64,000 bases of DNA from Chrysoperla carnea (Eukaryota > Arthropoda > Insecta > Neuroptera > Chrysopidae), in the NCBI RefSeq assembly GCF_905475395.1, contig NC_058342.1:36736140-36800139 (forward strand), given 5' to 3'. Below the pieces are notes generated by a model, which made no database searches, had not been told where the DNA came from, and worked only from the letters and a program-made list of their open reading frames with translations. This document shows, one piece after another, positions 32,572 through 45,600 of the stretch (the stretch's first letter is position 1; each line of letters begins with the position of its first letter). The position numbers and the translations under genes were made by a program.

Positions 32572-33959
32572 CTATTTAATTATATTATTATTATTATTAA
32601 TATTAGTTGATTGTTTAGTATCTGCTGTTGCAGTGGTATCTGTGTCTGTATCTTCTTGATTTTGAACAGGACGAGCTAAGATTTGATCAATTAATCCAAA
32701 TTCAATAGCTTCTTTTGGAGACATAAATTTATCACGTTCCATCGATGCTTCAATCCGCTCCAAACTCACACCTGTATGTTTTACATATAATTCATTCAAT
32801 TGTTTCTTTAATTTTATTATTTCTTCAGCTTGAATTTGAATATCAGTAGCTTGACCCTATAATAAAATAAAAACAAGTGATTGAGTTAACTGTTGAAATA
32901 CCATGTATAGAAAGTGTTGGTTAGGCATTCGTTTTTTTTTACGTCATGTAAGTAAAGAAAGGTAAACAAACAAACACATACATAATATATGTAAAGCATA
33001 AATTTTAATTACAAGCTAATTTACGAAAAAATGTTTCAAACAAAAGTTGTTTATTTCTTTATGAAGAACATTTTTTATATTTAAACTTTTGTTCTATCTG
33101 GAACGGTTTACAAGATTAGTCCTACGGATCCAAGACCTTGACCTATGTTGCTCATTTACGAAGTCAACCTCACTTTTGACGTCCTGAGCACGCTATAAAA
33201 AGCGTATCAGTTTGATATCTCTTTTCGTTTTTGAGTTATCGTGTTGACAGATGGACGGACAGACAACCGAAAGTGGACTAATCAAAATTTTGTTGGTAGC
33301 ATGAATATTTGTAAACTGTAGTTACAAACTTGGGACTAAACTTAATATACCTTAATATATTTCATATATACATGGTATAAAAAAATAGTTATACTTACTG
33401 AGACACCACCAGAAGGTTGATGTATCATTATACGTGAATTAGGTAAAGCGTGTCTCATGCCTGGACTGCCACTGGCTAACAACAAAGAAGCCATGCTACA
33501 CGCTTGACCCACACACCAAGTGGACACGGGTGGTAGTATATATTGCATCGTATCATAAATGGCAAGACCAGCGGTCACACTGCCTCCTGGTGAATTGATG
33601 TACACATGTATTGGTTTGTAATTGGATTCGGATTGTAAAAATAAGAACTGGGCCACAACCAGTGAACTCATCATGTCGTCGATTGGTCCCATCAGACATA
33701 CAATTCGATCACGAAGTAATCGTGAATATATATCGTAAGCACGTTCACCACGTCCTGTTTGTTCGATAACTATCGGTACCATTGGATGTTTACAAGTATT
33801 CGATGTGTGTAAACATTTTGATATTGAATTGAATTGTACACGTAACACACCCTAAGTTTAAATCAAGTACAATCAGAATTAGTTGTCAATCAGATTTTAT
33901 CTTATACTATTTAGCTTTTGTTAATTATTTACCTGTAATTTTTGGAGACGAGAAAACAT
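32572..33959 (-). CDS. ClpP: Mitochondrial ClpP, ATP-dependent protease proteolytic subunit, 3 exons
   Basis: Serine protease subunit that forms a double heptameric barrel in the mitochondrial matrix and degrades proteins unfolded by ClpX. Proposed exons: 33959-33933, 33851-33399, 32856-32572, all phase 0, giving 254 residues. The N-terminus MFSRLQKLQ plus a basic, Ser/Thr-rich segment (to about residue 30) looks like a mitochondrial import signal. The mature part begins near [17 protein letters not shown]. The catalytic triad is visible: Ser about 128 in [11 protein letters not shown], His about 153 in IMIHQPSGG, and Asp about 202 in [13 protein letters not shown]. The oxyanion and hydrophobic pieces [20 protein letters not shown] are intact. 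The C-terminal 25 residues are low-complexity ([12 protein letters not shown], poly-Asn), beyond the conserved core. Intron 2 holds a copy of the ACATGGTATA repeat. Identification is certain. Confidence 0.98.
32868..33384 (+). repeat. ACATGGTATA dispersed element in ClpP intron 2
   Basis: It begins near GATTGAGTTAACTGTTGAAA and ends AATATATTTCATATATACATGGTATA. It contains TTTTACGTCATGTAAGTAAAG, GTTTACAAGAT and TTGATATCTCTTTTCG. Matching copies lie at 37068-37615 and 45765-46198, with partial ones at 8875, 47335 and (inverted) 60885. No coding frame. Confidence 0.7.
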
Positions 33960-34316
33960 TTTGGGAGGTCAATATATCAATGTCAGGTATCTGATATCTT
34001 ATCGACAATCAGTTTTTACTTAAAACAAATCAATTAAAAACTTATTCTAACTAATATTACAAATATTCAACTATAATTGTTTGTATAATTAATGTTTAGT
34101 TTAATTAATTGTGGTAATCCTAACCACAATGTTTTATTTTTAATATCGTGACGTGACGTTAGTAGACTTAATGTTGGCTGTCAAATATTAAATTACCATA
34201 GACATATACAACTTTATAGACTACTCAACTCACATAGACTGACACTGATGTACTCAGGAAAATATAAGATTAATAAGAGAAATGCAATTAAAAAATGTTG
34301 AATTACAGCTCCTGAG

Positions 34317-34554
34317 TCAGTAGGCAGATGTCATGGCTTCCACTTCATCCATTAAGTGAATCGGTGGAATGCCTAGCAGTAGATATTGTCCGCATGATAG
34401 CTCCATATAACCCTGAACAGCTGGTCCAATTTTTTGGTTCTTATCCACCATATTATATGGAGAAATGTGACCATTGGCTTTACGATTATAGTAAATAACC
34501 AGTGCACCATGTGAGGGTAAAATTGGAGTCCCCAAGATTGTTCTCCTGCACATT
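34317..34554 (-). pseudogene. Unidentified exon or gene remnant
   Basis: The minus strand reads RRTILGTPILPSHGALVIYYN...GPAVQGYMELSCGQYLLLG...HLMDEVEAMTSAY and stops at TGA. Codon use looks protein-like, and a plausible acceptor (CTTCTTAATGTGCAG) lies at its 5' side, as for a terminal exon. The part GYMELSCGQYLLLGIPP with MDEVEA bears a weak likeness to the first strand of an RNA-recognition-type domain (as in RBM48), but this is only an impression. No partner exon was found within the next few kilobases. It could be a last exon, a decayed duplicate, or part of an unknown element. Function not assigned. Confidence 0.3.
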
Positions 34555-35377
34555 AAGAAGATTGTGTCTATTTTTTTTATTTATAAAGAATAGCTTTTAC
34601 CTTTATACTTTTGTTATCTCTAACAGTTTACAAGATGGATTCTTTTCCAATTTCATTGAATGGGAAAAAATGCAGCATTTAAAAACTGGCATATCTCGAT
34701 CAATTTTTTAAGCTAGAAAGTCGAAAAAAAAACTAACTTCATATGAATTGTATTTGTATCATGTTTATTTATTATAATTAATATAAATATAAATATAATA
34801 TAATATAATATAATAATTAAACAATAAATGAATGAATTTTAGTTAGTTAGTTAGTTAGTTATTACATAATTAATAAATTTTAATATACATTTATATTTGA
34901 GCATATTTAATAAAAATGAGCATACTTTTATAAAAAATACATTACATTACATAATTTTTATATGATTTATATTGAGAATCATTCACATTTATTAATAATA
35001 TATAGGTATATAATAATTAATAATTAATAATTAATAATAATAATACATATATATTATTAATTTATTTTATTTTATTTTAATACAATATATAATATAATAT
35101 AATATCACTATATTTAATATTTACTCTACTGTGTTCTGTACGGAAGCCTAATTGGCTCACTGTCAAATGTTTTTAATTTAAATGATTGATTCACTGTGAT
35201 TTAAAAATTTAAGCTAGTGTAGCGCCACTTTCTTTAAAGTTGACAGTGAGCTAATTATTCTTCCGTAGTTCTGTAGTTAATTGTAATCAATTGTAATTAA
35301 ATGATTTCGCATCAAATTCGTTCATTATTCATATCACATCAATATTTATGTATTATTTAATTATACAACACTATTAT
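34555..35377. other. Very AT-rich intergenic DNA
   Basis: Long stretches of ATA/TAA simple repeats, including TATAATATAATATAATAATTA (34798) and TTAGTTAGTTAGTTAGTTA (34842). A trace of the ACATGGTATA family (TCTAACAGTTTACAAGATGG) is at 34617. No gene. Confidence 0.6.
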
Positions 35378-35601
35378 CAGTGACGGATCCACTCATATGG
35401 ACATGATGGGCATGCTTATAACCTACAAAAGATGCAAATATATGTTTTTAATGCCTTAACGCATTATTTTTACAATATTATAAATGTCATAACTTGTAGA
35501 ATCTTGTAAACATCTCCTTTGTAGGAATGCACTATATTTCACTGATTTTCGGGTGGCTGTGACGTGCCCATAACCTTTTTTGAGGTTTGGATCCGCGCCT
35601 G
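35378..35601. mobile_element. hAT-like miniature element
   Basis: The left end CAGTGACGGATCCACTC and the right end GGATCCGCGCCTG (inverse CAGGCGCGGATCC) form terminal inverted repeats. The flanking octamers ACTATTAT and ACTTTTAT differ at one base, fitting an 8-bp hAT target duplication. A relative of its left end is at 17108. Confidence 0.7.
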
Positions 35602-36360
35602 ACTTTTATTATTAAAGTGAAAACTTCTTTAGGCGTGTTAGCCACTTTTGTAATGGGAACAAACCATCGTAGAAATTGAAATCAAATACTATACTTTTAT
35701 TATTTATATTTATCAGTCCAATATCTGTGATATCTAAAACATTTAAGATTTATTAACGCTTTGCAATTTATACAAATTGATATTATTACTAAAGTACTTA
35801 TTTTTACTGGTAAGAAGTATTCAGAGTATTTTTTTTTTATATATAACTGCAATTTTAATTATTAAAATGTTTTATTCCTTTACTGTTCCCATTTTTATTA
35901 AATTATATTTCAGATGCGATAGATATAATTTTTAATAGCCATATTTTTTAAATTTTATTCCCATTGATAAGTGTATTCACCCTCCAAAACGATTTTGAGC
36001 ACCCTCAAAAACATCTACAATAGAATAGTAAAATTCTGTGCTATTGAAATATATGCTCTTAAATTATTTAAATGAAGAGTTTCTTATCGAATGACTTCTT
36101 ATTTAAAATTAAATTTTATTACATCTCAAACATTTATTTAAAATCAATATCAGATTTACCTCGTTTCCGTATCCGTACTAACATCAATTGAAATCTTCAA
36201 ATGTAAGATTTTCATTATAAAAACGAATTTTATAAATAAGGCGAATTTCGGTATTTAGTGAATAATTCAAAATTGATTTAAAATAAAATATTTTTTATCA
36301 AAACACACATAAATATATAATTAATTATATAGGCAACAGCTACGTATATAATTAATTATA

Positions 36361-36842
36361 TACAGGATGATCTGTTAGTGATAACAGAAAATTATACTAG
36401 TAAATGAAGCTTATCAAGAAAAATAGAAAAGCTCTTTGTCGGAGCAAGATAGAGCAGCCTTCATTGTATTTTACTAAGACATTATGTGTTATACATTACA
36501 CAATTAAAACAGCCCCCCTCCGTATCTGTATTAATATATAATTTGATACTTCCCACATCTAAGGGTCTCTGTATTGGTGAAATAATTTGATAAATATGTA
36601 TTATTTTTTTGTTTTCTTTATAAATAAAGTCAACAAAGAAGTTTCTTCTATATTGTAAAGAGGCACCTACTAATTTAATGAATTTGATAGGTCTGTGAAT
36701 TTATAAATCTATCTATTTTTCCCATAGCCACATTTCCCGAATTAGGTCTCAGATTGAAATTTGGTAAAGAACTTTTCCATTTGTTTTGATAAGCTTAACT
36801 TACTGGTATAATTTTTTGCTATCAATAATAGAACACTCTGTA
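36361..36842. mobile_element. Fold-back family (GGTGTTCTGTTATTG), copy 2
   Basis: Left end TACAGGATGATCTGTTAGTGA, right end TATCAATAATAGAACACTCTGTA. The inner arms carry TTACTGGTATAATTTTTTGC and its inverse. The middle is filled with unrelated AT-rich sequence, making this copy longer than its sisters. Confidence 0.7.
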
Positions 36843-37067
36843 TAATTGTAACACATATATTAAAATTACATGACCCTTATATTACGTTTATCTTCGCTTT
36901 GACTTTACGACGTTCTTCTTACTTATTTATTAAATTATTAAGTAGGTAACATAACCTAACAAAACATCATTTACATTTACATTTATTACTTTATATTATA
37001 TTATATTATATTTATTATTTATAGTTAAGCAGTCTTTTCACAAAGCAATATAAAAAAAAACAACTAA

Positions 37068-37615
37068 AAATAAACAATTGATTGAGTTAATTGTTTAAAT
37101 ATCTTACTATATATAGACAGTGTTAAATGTCAGTGCTTGTACTATTTTTATAAATAACTTTACAAAAATAAAAACATTCATTTCGAAAAAGTTTTCTATT
37201 CTTCTTAATATTAGCCGATAGGTTTTGTTATGAAATTTGAACTTACAGATTCACTATTTGAAGCTACTATTTTTGCATGGATAGTTATTCTTTTGTTCTA
37301 GTTGTTACGATTTAAAAGATGGATCCTATGGTACCATGTCCCAATTGCCCTTTATTGCTCGTTTACGAACTCAAAGTCAGTTTTTACGACTTGAAAAAGT
37401 TATAGAAATTTCAGTTGGATATCTCTTTTCGTTTTGAAGTTACTGTCATGAAGGACGGACAACAGACGGAGGACAGTCTGACAATCGGAAGCAAATGAAA
37501 TAATTAGGTGATTTTATGAAGATCTTTACCAAAATCTGGTTTGTATCATGAATATTTATTAAGTTTAGTTAGAAACTTGGGAGTTGATATATTTCATATA
37601 TACAGCAGGATATAA
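37068..37615 (+). repeat. ACATGGTATA dispersed element, intergenic copy
   Basis: It carries GATTGAGTTAATTGTTTAAA, ACGATTTAAAAGATGGATCC, TTGGATATCTCTTTTCGTTT and ends TTGATATATTTCATATATACAG. It is older and more diverged than the ClpP-intron copy. Confidence 0.65.
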
Positions 37616-37687
37616 AAATATTGTTTGTCAGTCGGTCAGTCAGGTCAGTCAGGTAGTTAAGTCTACCCTGAGGGAAAAAATATTTGA

Positions 37688-37886
37688 AGAAAGAATAAGT
37701 CTTAAAAACTCTGAACAAGTCTAAGAAACTCTAAAAAAGGTCTTAGGAACTCTGAATAACTCTAATAAGTTTTATTCAGTCTGGATTCGACAGACTTATT
37801 CAATCTGAATTAGACAGTCTAAAACGTTTAGAAATTCAGAGTTCCTAAGACTGTTCAAAGGTTCTAAGACTTATTCTTTCTTCTAT
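37688..37886. mobile_element. Hairpin element with GAAGAAAGAATAAGTCTTA arms
   Basis: GAAGAAAGAATAAGTCTTA at 37688 is mirrored by TAAGACTTATTCTTTCTTC near 37886. The interior repeats AACTCTGAAYAACTCTAA-type phrases that are also inverted, so most of the 200 bp can fold back. Confidence 0.65.
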
Positions 37887-38115
37887 TACTAACTGAATTG
37901 AATTGAACTGTAAGTACTAATTGTAGTTTTTCAAAGCCATATAAAAGTATTTCTTTTTGAAAATTCGTTCGTACAAATAAAAAGAAAATTTGTTGGTTAT
38001 ATTGGTATCGCTTTGTAAAAACTTTGCTAATAGTATGTATTCTATGTATACTTTATGTGTTGATAACATCATTGTATAAAAGATAATTTTTATAAAAATT
38101 ATTTTATATAAATTA

Positions 38116-38672
38116 GTGCAGGCGCTGAGTGGGTTTCGTATGCATTTACAGATCCTACCGAACAAGGAGTGTAATTCGACGTATTTCGAGTGTATTCGAC
38201 GGGTTTCCTTTCGCTAAGAGCACGCTTTCGACTTATAAACTAAGAACAGGCCGGAAAAATGATAAAACTTAATACTTACAATCGTGCTAGCTTCGTTTCT
38301 ATTGCATAAAACGTATTTTTATGTGCATATCATTAAAATATAGACTTATACCTTTAAAATGAGTACCTTAAGGTACAAAAATATTATTTATTGGCTAATC
38401 TACGGACGTTTCAAACCAAGCGCTTCACCCGACCTTATGCGATATCATTTTTGTTAGAATTTTAACCATATCTCCGGTTCTATTGGTCGTAAATTTTCAA
38501 TAGTATAGGAGTTATGGCCGTATAAACAATTAATTTGTTTATAACAAATTCCTCCCCACTCTGAGTGATGAACAAGTTCTAAATTCAGATTCAGTGGGTC
38601 AAAATACGTCAAAACACACTTCTTGTTCGGTAGGACCTGTAATTGCATACGAAACCCACTCAGCGCCTACAC
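38116..38672. mobile_element. TA-flanked family (GTGYAGGCGC), copy 1
   Basis: The left end GTGCAGGCGCTGAGTGGG and the inverse of the right end, GTGTAGGCGCTGAGTGGG, pair over about 70 bp (also TTCGTATGCATTTACAG, TCCTACCGAACAAGGAGTGT). TA flanks both ends. The open frames at 37917 and 38454 belong to it. TA duplication with long inverted ends suggests a Tc1/mariner-type non-autonomous element. Confidence 0.75.
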
Positions 38673-38983
38673 TAAATAGTTTAGTTAACTTTTTGGTATA
38701 GATACTATTGATAGATAAGATATTATTTAGGATAGAATAGAATAGAATAGATTACAATTGATATATAATTAGAGCATCATGCATGATTGATAAATTAAGA
38801 ATTAATGAGTAATTGATAATTAATAATGAGTAATGATCTGATGATCTGAAGATGCAATAGACATATAAAAATATAAATATTGACTTGACTGTTAATACTT
38901 GATAGGTAGGTAAGAAAGAGGTCTAGGTACTACAAAGTATGTACATAGTACACTATGACTACACTGTGTGTGTTTGTTATGTT

Positions 38984-39400
38984 ATACACGGTGTTCTATT
39001 ATTGATAGCAGAAAATTATATCAGTCAATTGAACTTATCAAGACAAATGAAAAAGTTCTTTACCAAATTTCGATCCGAGGCCTAATTCGGGAGATGTGAC
39101 TATCGGAAAAAGAGAAAGATTTGTGCATTCATAGAAGAATCAAACTCATTAAACAAAGTAGGTGTCACTTTAGAATATATAATTAATGTTTTATGATAGT
39201 CTATATTCTAAAGTGATATCTACTTTGTTTAATGAATTTGATAAGGTCTGTGAATGCATAAATCTTTCTATTTTTCCAATAGCCACAACTTCCGAATTAG
39301 GTCTCAGATCAAAATTTGGTTCATAGCTTTTCCATTTATCTTGATAAGCTTAATTTACTGGTATAATTTTCTGCTATCAATAAAAGAATAGCTTGTATAC
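38984..39400. mobile_element. Fold-back family (GGTGTTCTGTTATTG), copy 3
   Basis: It starts TACACGGTGTTCTATTATTG and ends CTGCTATCAATAAAAGAATAG. The arms GATCCGAGGCCTAATTCGGG and CCGAATTAGGTCTCAGATC fold on each other. The interior also contains an inverted pair around ACAAAGTAGGTGTCACTTTA. Confidence 0.7.
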
Positions 39401-39833
39401 TAAATATTTTATTATTATTGTTGTATTGTAATTATTTTAATTAATTACAATTACAATTAGGTATAGTTACAATATTCTAGTCTATACTATACTATACCTC
39501 TATTCTTAAAATAATAATAATAATATAATTAATAATTCTATATACAATTACATTCATAATATTTTAATATGTAAATTATTTTTGATATCATTCCATTATT
39601 TGTTTTGTTTTATGTATTAAATTTAATTAATTAACACCAAGTTGAATTAATTCATAATTATTATTAATATTGAATAGATATAATAATAAATTCGATAGAT
39701 ATTCTCTTACAATGTAATTTATATTCGTATTGTAAGATGTAAAGATTGTTCGTATAATAATGTTTATGTTTATGTTTAGTTTTAGTGTTTATTGTCTGTT
39801 GTCTGTTTATTAATTAATTAATAATAAATAATA

Positions 39834-40360
39834 CAGTGTAACCTTAATATAACGTACCGAAATCCTCGATTTAACAAAATTTTCGTAGTCCCCTTGACAT
39901 ATCCATAAGAGTCAATGTAAAAAATATCTAAACATTCAAAACATCAACAAACAAAAAAGTGTAAATACCTCTTATTAACTCAAAATCTTTATATAATGAA
40001 TTCCCACCAATACATGACTCTTAATATCATAGTATGTCACATGTCACGACACTCACGACAGGTTCCGACACTCACGACAGGTTTCAACACGTTCTTTCGT
40101 AAAATAATCATTGTTGTTTGATATAAAGTTATGTAAACACTGCTGCTCGTCACTATTGTTAAAGATTCAAGTTCAAAGGTTCAGAAACGTAAAAGATGTT
40201 CCTTATAAGTCGTAGAACTGTCGAAACATCATTAATTACCTCTTTATAACATATTTTAGACCAACCTAACCTCAATATAACAATCCTCAGTTTAATGAAT
40301 TACTTAATATAACGAATATTTACTTGTTCCCTTCCGATTTGTTATATCGAGGTTGCACTA
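39834..40360. mobile_element. Tigger/pogo-like non-autonomous element
   Basis: Left end CAGTGTAACCTTAATATAACG; right end TGTTATATCGAGGTTGCACTA pairs with it imperfectly; TA flanks. The interior includes CTTAATATAACGAATATTTA near 40309. A second, partial end (GCGAGGGTTCACTGTA) follows at 40581. Confidence 0.55.
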
Positions 40361-41310
40361 TAAAGGAGAATCAATTACAATTCATTTCCCTCACGTACCC
40401 AGTCAACGCCATCTTAGTTTGTTCCCACTTGTTTTTGACAAAAAATCATCATTTTGTATCATAAATTGCAAAATAACCCCAAATTTCTTTTTAATGGACT
40501 TATACAACGGACTCTTTTACTCTAATGAAGAATTATATGTTCTAGCTAATTCCGCTCCGGATTAGTCAGAAGCCAGATTAGCGAGGGTTCACTGTATGTT
40601 GAATTGATATTGGACATGATATATAAAACACACTGTATATTAATTATAATTGTATATGTCATAATAAATACACTTCACTTCATTATAGTAACGCAACGCA
40701 ACGTAACGTACAGTAACGTAACGTAACGTATAGTAATTGTATTAATTGAGCAGCAGGTTATGATAGATAAGTTTAAGATGAGTAAGTAAGTAGGTAGATC
40801 TAGATATATATAATAATAGATATAATTAATAATATAAAAATAAAATAATACATTCATTGATATTTATAATATTAATAAAAGAATAGTACCTATGTATATG
40901 TTATGTATTTGTTAGTTTAGTACCTATATTATATTATATTTTATTTTGTGTACCTATGATGGTATGATATAATACTGAATTAAAAACTAACATGATACAT
41001 GTAACGTATACGTAACGTAACTGTAACTGTAACTGTAAGTGAGTTTAGTTCCTTTGTACATACTTATTATGTAATTATTTATAATGAGTTGAGTTACAAA
41101 CAGTCTCAGTAAAATATTTTAGTTGGTAGTTCAGTTCAGTTCGTTCGTAGTAAATAACGTTCAGTTCCTTGCTTAAAAACACTTTTAAATTAGCTACTTA
41201 CAAAATGCTTTCTTTATTTTATTTAATTTCAATCCAGTCAGTCATATACAATCCAATCCAATCCAATCCACTCTCAGTATATTTAATATTGAGACTCTAC
41301 TAATGTAATA
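40361..41310. repeat. Intergenic simple repeats, no gene
   Basis: It includes AACGCAACGCAACGTAACG-type pentamers (40690-40730), ACTGTAACTGTAACTGTAAG (41018) and long AT-rich runs. The open frame at 40353 starts in the preceding transposon and lacks any domain. Confidence 0.5.
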
Positions 41311-41508
41311 TACAGGGTGTTCTGTTATTGACTACAGAACGTTGGCCTACACAAAATAAGCTCATAAAGACGATGAAAAAACTTATTTACCTATTTTCGA
41401 TCTGAGGCCTACTTTACTTTCTCAAAATAGACATCCGATTGTAAAAATGGTTAACAAGTTTTTCCTTCGTTTTTAGGTTAACGCAATCAATAACAGAACA
41501 CTCTGTAT
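41311..41508. mobile_element. Fold-back family (GGTGTTCTGTTATTG), copy 4
   Basis: A compact 198-bp copy. The left end TACAGGGTGTTCTGTTATTG is an exact inverse of the right end CAATAACAGAACACTCTGTA apart from one base. Confidence 0.8.
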
Positions 41509-41822
41509 GTACTGTACTGTACAGTACTGTACTGTATTAATTAATAAGTACAATAATTAATCGTACTTACAATTAATTAGTAGGTAGATACTGTAGGTAA
41601 TTAATTATAATAATAGTATACTTATATGTATTTATGTATGTACGCATGTATGTTTGATTTGTGTGTTTGTTTAAAATATTAAAATACCTACTTACATAAT
41701 TTTAAATTATAATTATAATATTATTATTATTATTAGATATTTAATAATTATGTAATTAATAATGGATAATAGTATTGAATTTATTTTGATAATCATTAAT
41801 ATATTATGATTATTATAATATA

Positions 41823-41959
41823 CAGTCAAACCTGAGTAAGAGAGAACTAGATAAGCGAGAAAACTCTGTAAGTGAGAATATTTCTCAGGTCCTGGACTTT
41901 GACCTCTCAAAAACCTCTATAAGTTAGAAACAAAACGTGACGTATATCAGGTTTGACTG
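41823..41959. mobile_element. 137-bp pogo-like miniature element
   Basis: The left end CAGTCAAACCTGAGTAAG and the right end CAGGTTTGACTG are inverse. A TA dinucleotide sits at both borders (41821-41822, 41960-41961). It is a clean example of the family whose decayed copy is at 21562. Confidence 0.75.
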
Positions 41960-42658
41960 TAATTTAATAATAATAATAATAATCAATATTATCATTAATG
42001 ATTATAAATATAATCTATTATTGAATAGGTGGTGTATGACTAGTATTGTAATATAATAATTTATAGAATAGATAGGTATTAGATATAGCTTGTATCTGTA
42101 TCTGTATCTGTAAAACAACTCATGCGTTTGTGTCAACTTCGTGAGGCAACCTCATATCGGTTGATATTAAGAATTATTTTTTCAGTGTAGTAATTAGCTT
42201 ATTGCATAGTTATGAATGAACAGCACAGGACAGCTAAAAGCACCACAAATATGTTTACTTTCAACCTTAAAGTTTTTATTAGTCTAGTTTAGTTAATGCA
42301 GTACTTGTAGTGCTAATAATAATGCTTCATTATTGACTTGAGTTTGAAGCAGATACAGATAAGAACATTAATAATTAATTAATAAAGTTAATTTTGTAAA
42401 TATTACTGTAATTGATGTTATTGATAATTTAATTACAGTACTACTAATATTAATAATAATAATAATAATAATACATTAATTTTAATTAATCATGTTTATG
42501 TTTATATTAAATTAATTAAGTACCTAGCTACTAGACTAGCTAATTAAACTTAATTAATTTAATTATAAGTATAATAATATACATGAATTGTACGAGTCAA
42601 TCAGTCACAATGAATTTCTATAAAAATCTTAAGTCTTTCTTGTCCTTTACTTATCTTA
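41960..42658. other. 3' flank of the GAP gene, no gene seen
   Basis: AT-rich and full of ATAATAATA repeats. ACAACTCATGCGTTTGTGTC with CATATCGGTTGATATTAAG at 42115-42175 recurs at 51307-51407, marking another dispersed repeat. The final exon of the GAP gene ends at 42659. Confidence 0.5.
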
Positions 42659-45600
42659 TCACTTATCTTTACGTTGCATTTCTGGTGAAGATTCACGTTG
42701 AGTAGTGGCGGTGCTAGCAGTATTTGGTAGCAATGATATAACGGGTTTACGTAATAATTGTGCAGGTTTTGCCATTACTTGTGGCTTGAAACTACCAGTT
42801 AAATGCATATCCGCGAATTTTGCAGCAAACTTATGGGTGACACGAGTTGGCACTGGACTACGTGTTGGAAGCACTGGTGCAGCACCACCACCACCACCAC
42901 CAGGTGTGCTCCCAAACTCACTCACTGTGCTCACTACACTCCCTGTGTTGCTGGTGAGCGGTGGTGGTGGGGGTGAAGGTGATGCTCTTGTCTCAGAGAT
43001 ATTGATCGTTTGAACCATTTCATTTGCATCTTGATGTAATTTTGTGTTCTTCTTAAGCGTACATTGATTCTGTTTAGCGAACCGTTCGGCGGCTGTACTC
43101 ATGTCTGGACTTTCTGGACCCAACTGGGGTGCTTGTGTAGTTGGAAGTGGAGATGTATCTAATGAATCAGACACACCACATGAGATAGAACGTAGTGTCG
43201 TTGTCGTGGTCGTTGTTGTCGTATCGTCAAGATCACTCAACGATTGCATTGAATTCGATAAAATTTTTTTGGTTGAATCTTTTGGACTAGAGTTTCCACC
43301 AGTTAATGGTAGATCCATAACTAAATCTGGTGTATGTTTTGGATGCTTCCAGCTTTCTGTCGAATGTCTGTTTATGTTCTTCTGACTCTGAACCGATTGT
43401 GAACTGGCACGTTTTTGCCATAATTCACGATTTTGACTAAAGCTAACATTTAGTTGTTCCGTTGATATTTCACTAACACTCTGTGACTTCCAATGACCAT
43501 GACCATGACTATGATTGGTAGCATTATGATTACGTAATTCAACAACATTTGTAGGTAGAGAGCTTTGAAGCATGTTCATTCTACATTCCACATCGTGGAT
43601 ATGTTCATGCTCGTCCATTGATAATGTACAACAATTTGTTATTAACATATCATTTGTATCTGTATCCGTGTCTGTATCTGTTACAGTACTTGTACTTGTA
43701 CTACTTGTAGTACTATTTGTAGTTACATTTAGATGGTCTCGGTCACGGTCACGATCACTGTTGCTACTACACACCACTGGATCTAGATCTGTAAATGTAA
43801 CACTACTACTGTTCTTGTTTGATGAATATTGTTGTTGTTGTTGTTCACTGTTCTGAATTATTGTTGATTTAACATTTGTTGTTGATGACGTATGTTGTTG
43901 TTGTTGTTTAAGACATAGACGTGGTGATTGTGATCCTATTGTTATTGTACTTGTATTGTTACTGTTGTCTTGTTGATGTTTAGTCTGTAAACATAAACAA
44001 TTGATTTGTAGAATCAATCAATCAATAATAATTAATAATACATAAAATAGATCCAAAGCAACCTCAAACATACAACCATACAAATTAATCCAGTCATTAC
44101 GTCGGAAAAAAACGGTATAGATAAGCATATATGAACCCAACAAGCAAAATTTTTAATATTACGTGGAGGAGGCCTTGAAAAGCTAAAACTTCGAATTGTC
44201 GAAGTTTGAATCTTGAAAAAAAGAGTTAAATTCAGTTGTTTCATAAATGTAATACTTTTTTGTTGTTTTTCTGAAGATCTACAATTAAGGTACTTTGCAT
44301 TTTTGACTATCGTTGATCGTTATTGATATGTCATTCAAAAATTTCAAACTGGTTTTTTTATTTATTCGGTTGTCTCGAGACTTTTTAAGCTAAATTTTTA
44401 ATTATTTTGTTCAAATGATCGATCAGCACACAAATGAGTATAATACAGTGGAACCTCGATAATCCGAACCTCAAGGGAAATGCAAAAAAATTCCGAGTTA
44501 ACTACCTACGACTTACAGAGTTAGCTTTATCGCAGGGAAGGACTACGACTAAACTGAAAATTACGACTAAACAAGGTTCGAATTATCGAGGTTCCACTGT
44601 ATAATAAAAATGGTGTTTTTAGCATGATACTAACCTAACTAGCAACCAACCAACCTACCTACCTTAGATTTAGGCATACAAACACACATTTCAGTACAGT
44701 ACAGTACAAAGCAAACAAAACCCAACACAACGCAAACATAAACAATTGATAATGATGAATGAATGATAAAAATAAATGATATTACTCTAATCATTTGGTT
44801 CAAAAAAAGGGGTTTACCTGGAAAGTTTTCCGGGAGTCTTGAAAAAGAGTGATTTGATAGATTTTAAACAGATATGCAAACAATATCGTCAGAGAAAAAA
44901 AAACCATTTAAAAGAAACTAATTACACTAAACCTACAAGGTAGCGTACCACAAAACTAATATTTATGAAATTAATTACTAATAATTTTTATCTTGTTGTA
45001 TATTTTTCATTTAATATTTTTCAACAGCCCAGTAGTGCTACTGTGTGTACATATTAATAATAATAAAAAAAGAAGCTGTTAATTAAGTAATTAATTAATT
45101 AATTAATTGTTTGTTTACTTATTTATTATTTAATTAAGTAAAATATAAAAAAGAGTTGATTTAAAATTGATTAAAACAAACAAACAAACAATTAAATAAA
45201 TAATTAATTTGAATAATAACAATTAAATATAAAATGATGATGAATTATAAACAATTACAGAACTTACATGCATGAAATATAAACAACAAACACAGAACAA
45301 CAACAATAGAACAACACAGAACAACAACAATAGAACAATTAAATGAATCAAACTGTAGTTTCGAGTACCTCTCGATTAGCATTAGCATTAGCATTAGCGT
45401 TAGCATTAGGTTTGATAACTTCAGAAGAACTATTGTAATGTTGATGTTGATGTTGATATGTGGCTGATGATGATGTATTGATGACTGTTGATGGCCAAGT
45501 AGCTGTTTGTTGTCCTTGTCCTTGTGTAGTACCAGTACCAGTACCAGTAATATTACGTAAAGACAGACCTGTTGTTGTCTGGTGTCCAGTACTGCTTGTA

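Noticed and set aside
37917-38648. Minus-strand frames as small genes
   Set aside because: They lie inside the inverted-repeat element 38116-38672, and similar frames recur in the copy at 57100.
42705-43856. Plus-strand open frames opposite the last srGAP exon
   Set aside because: They are shadows of a low-complexity coding exon on the minus strand; the minus frame has the splice acceptor and continuity with srGAP.
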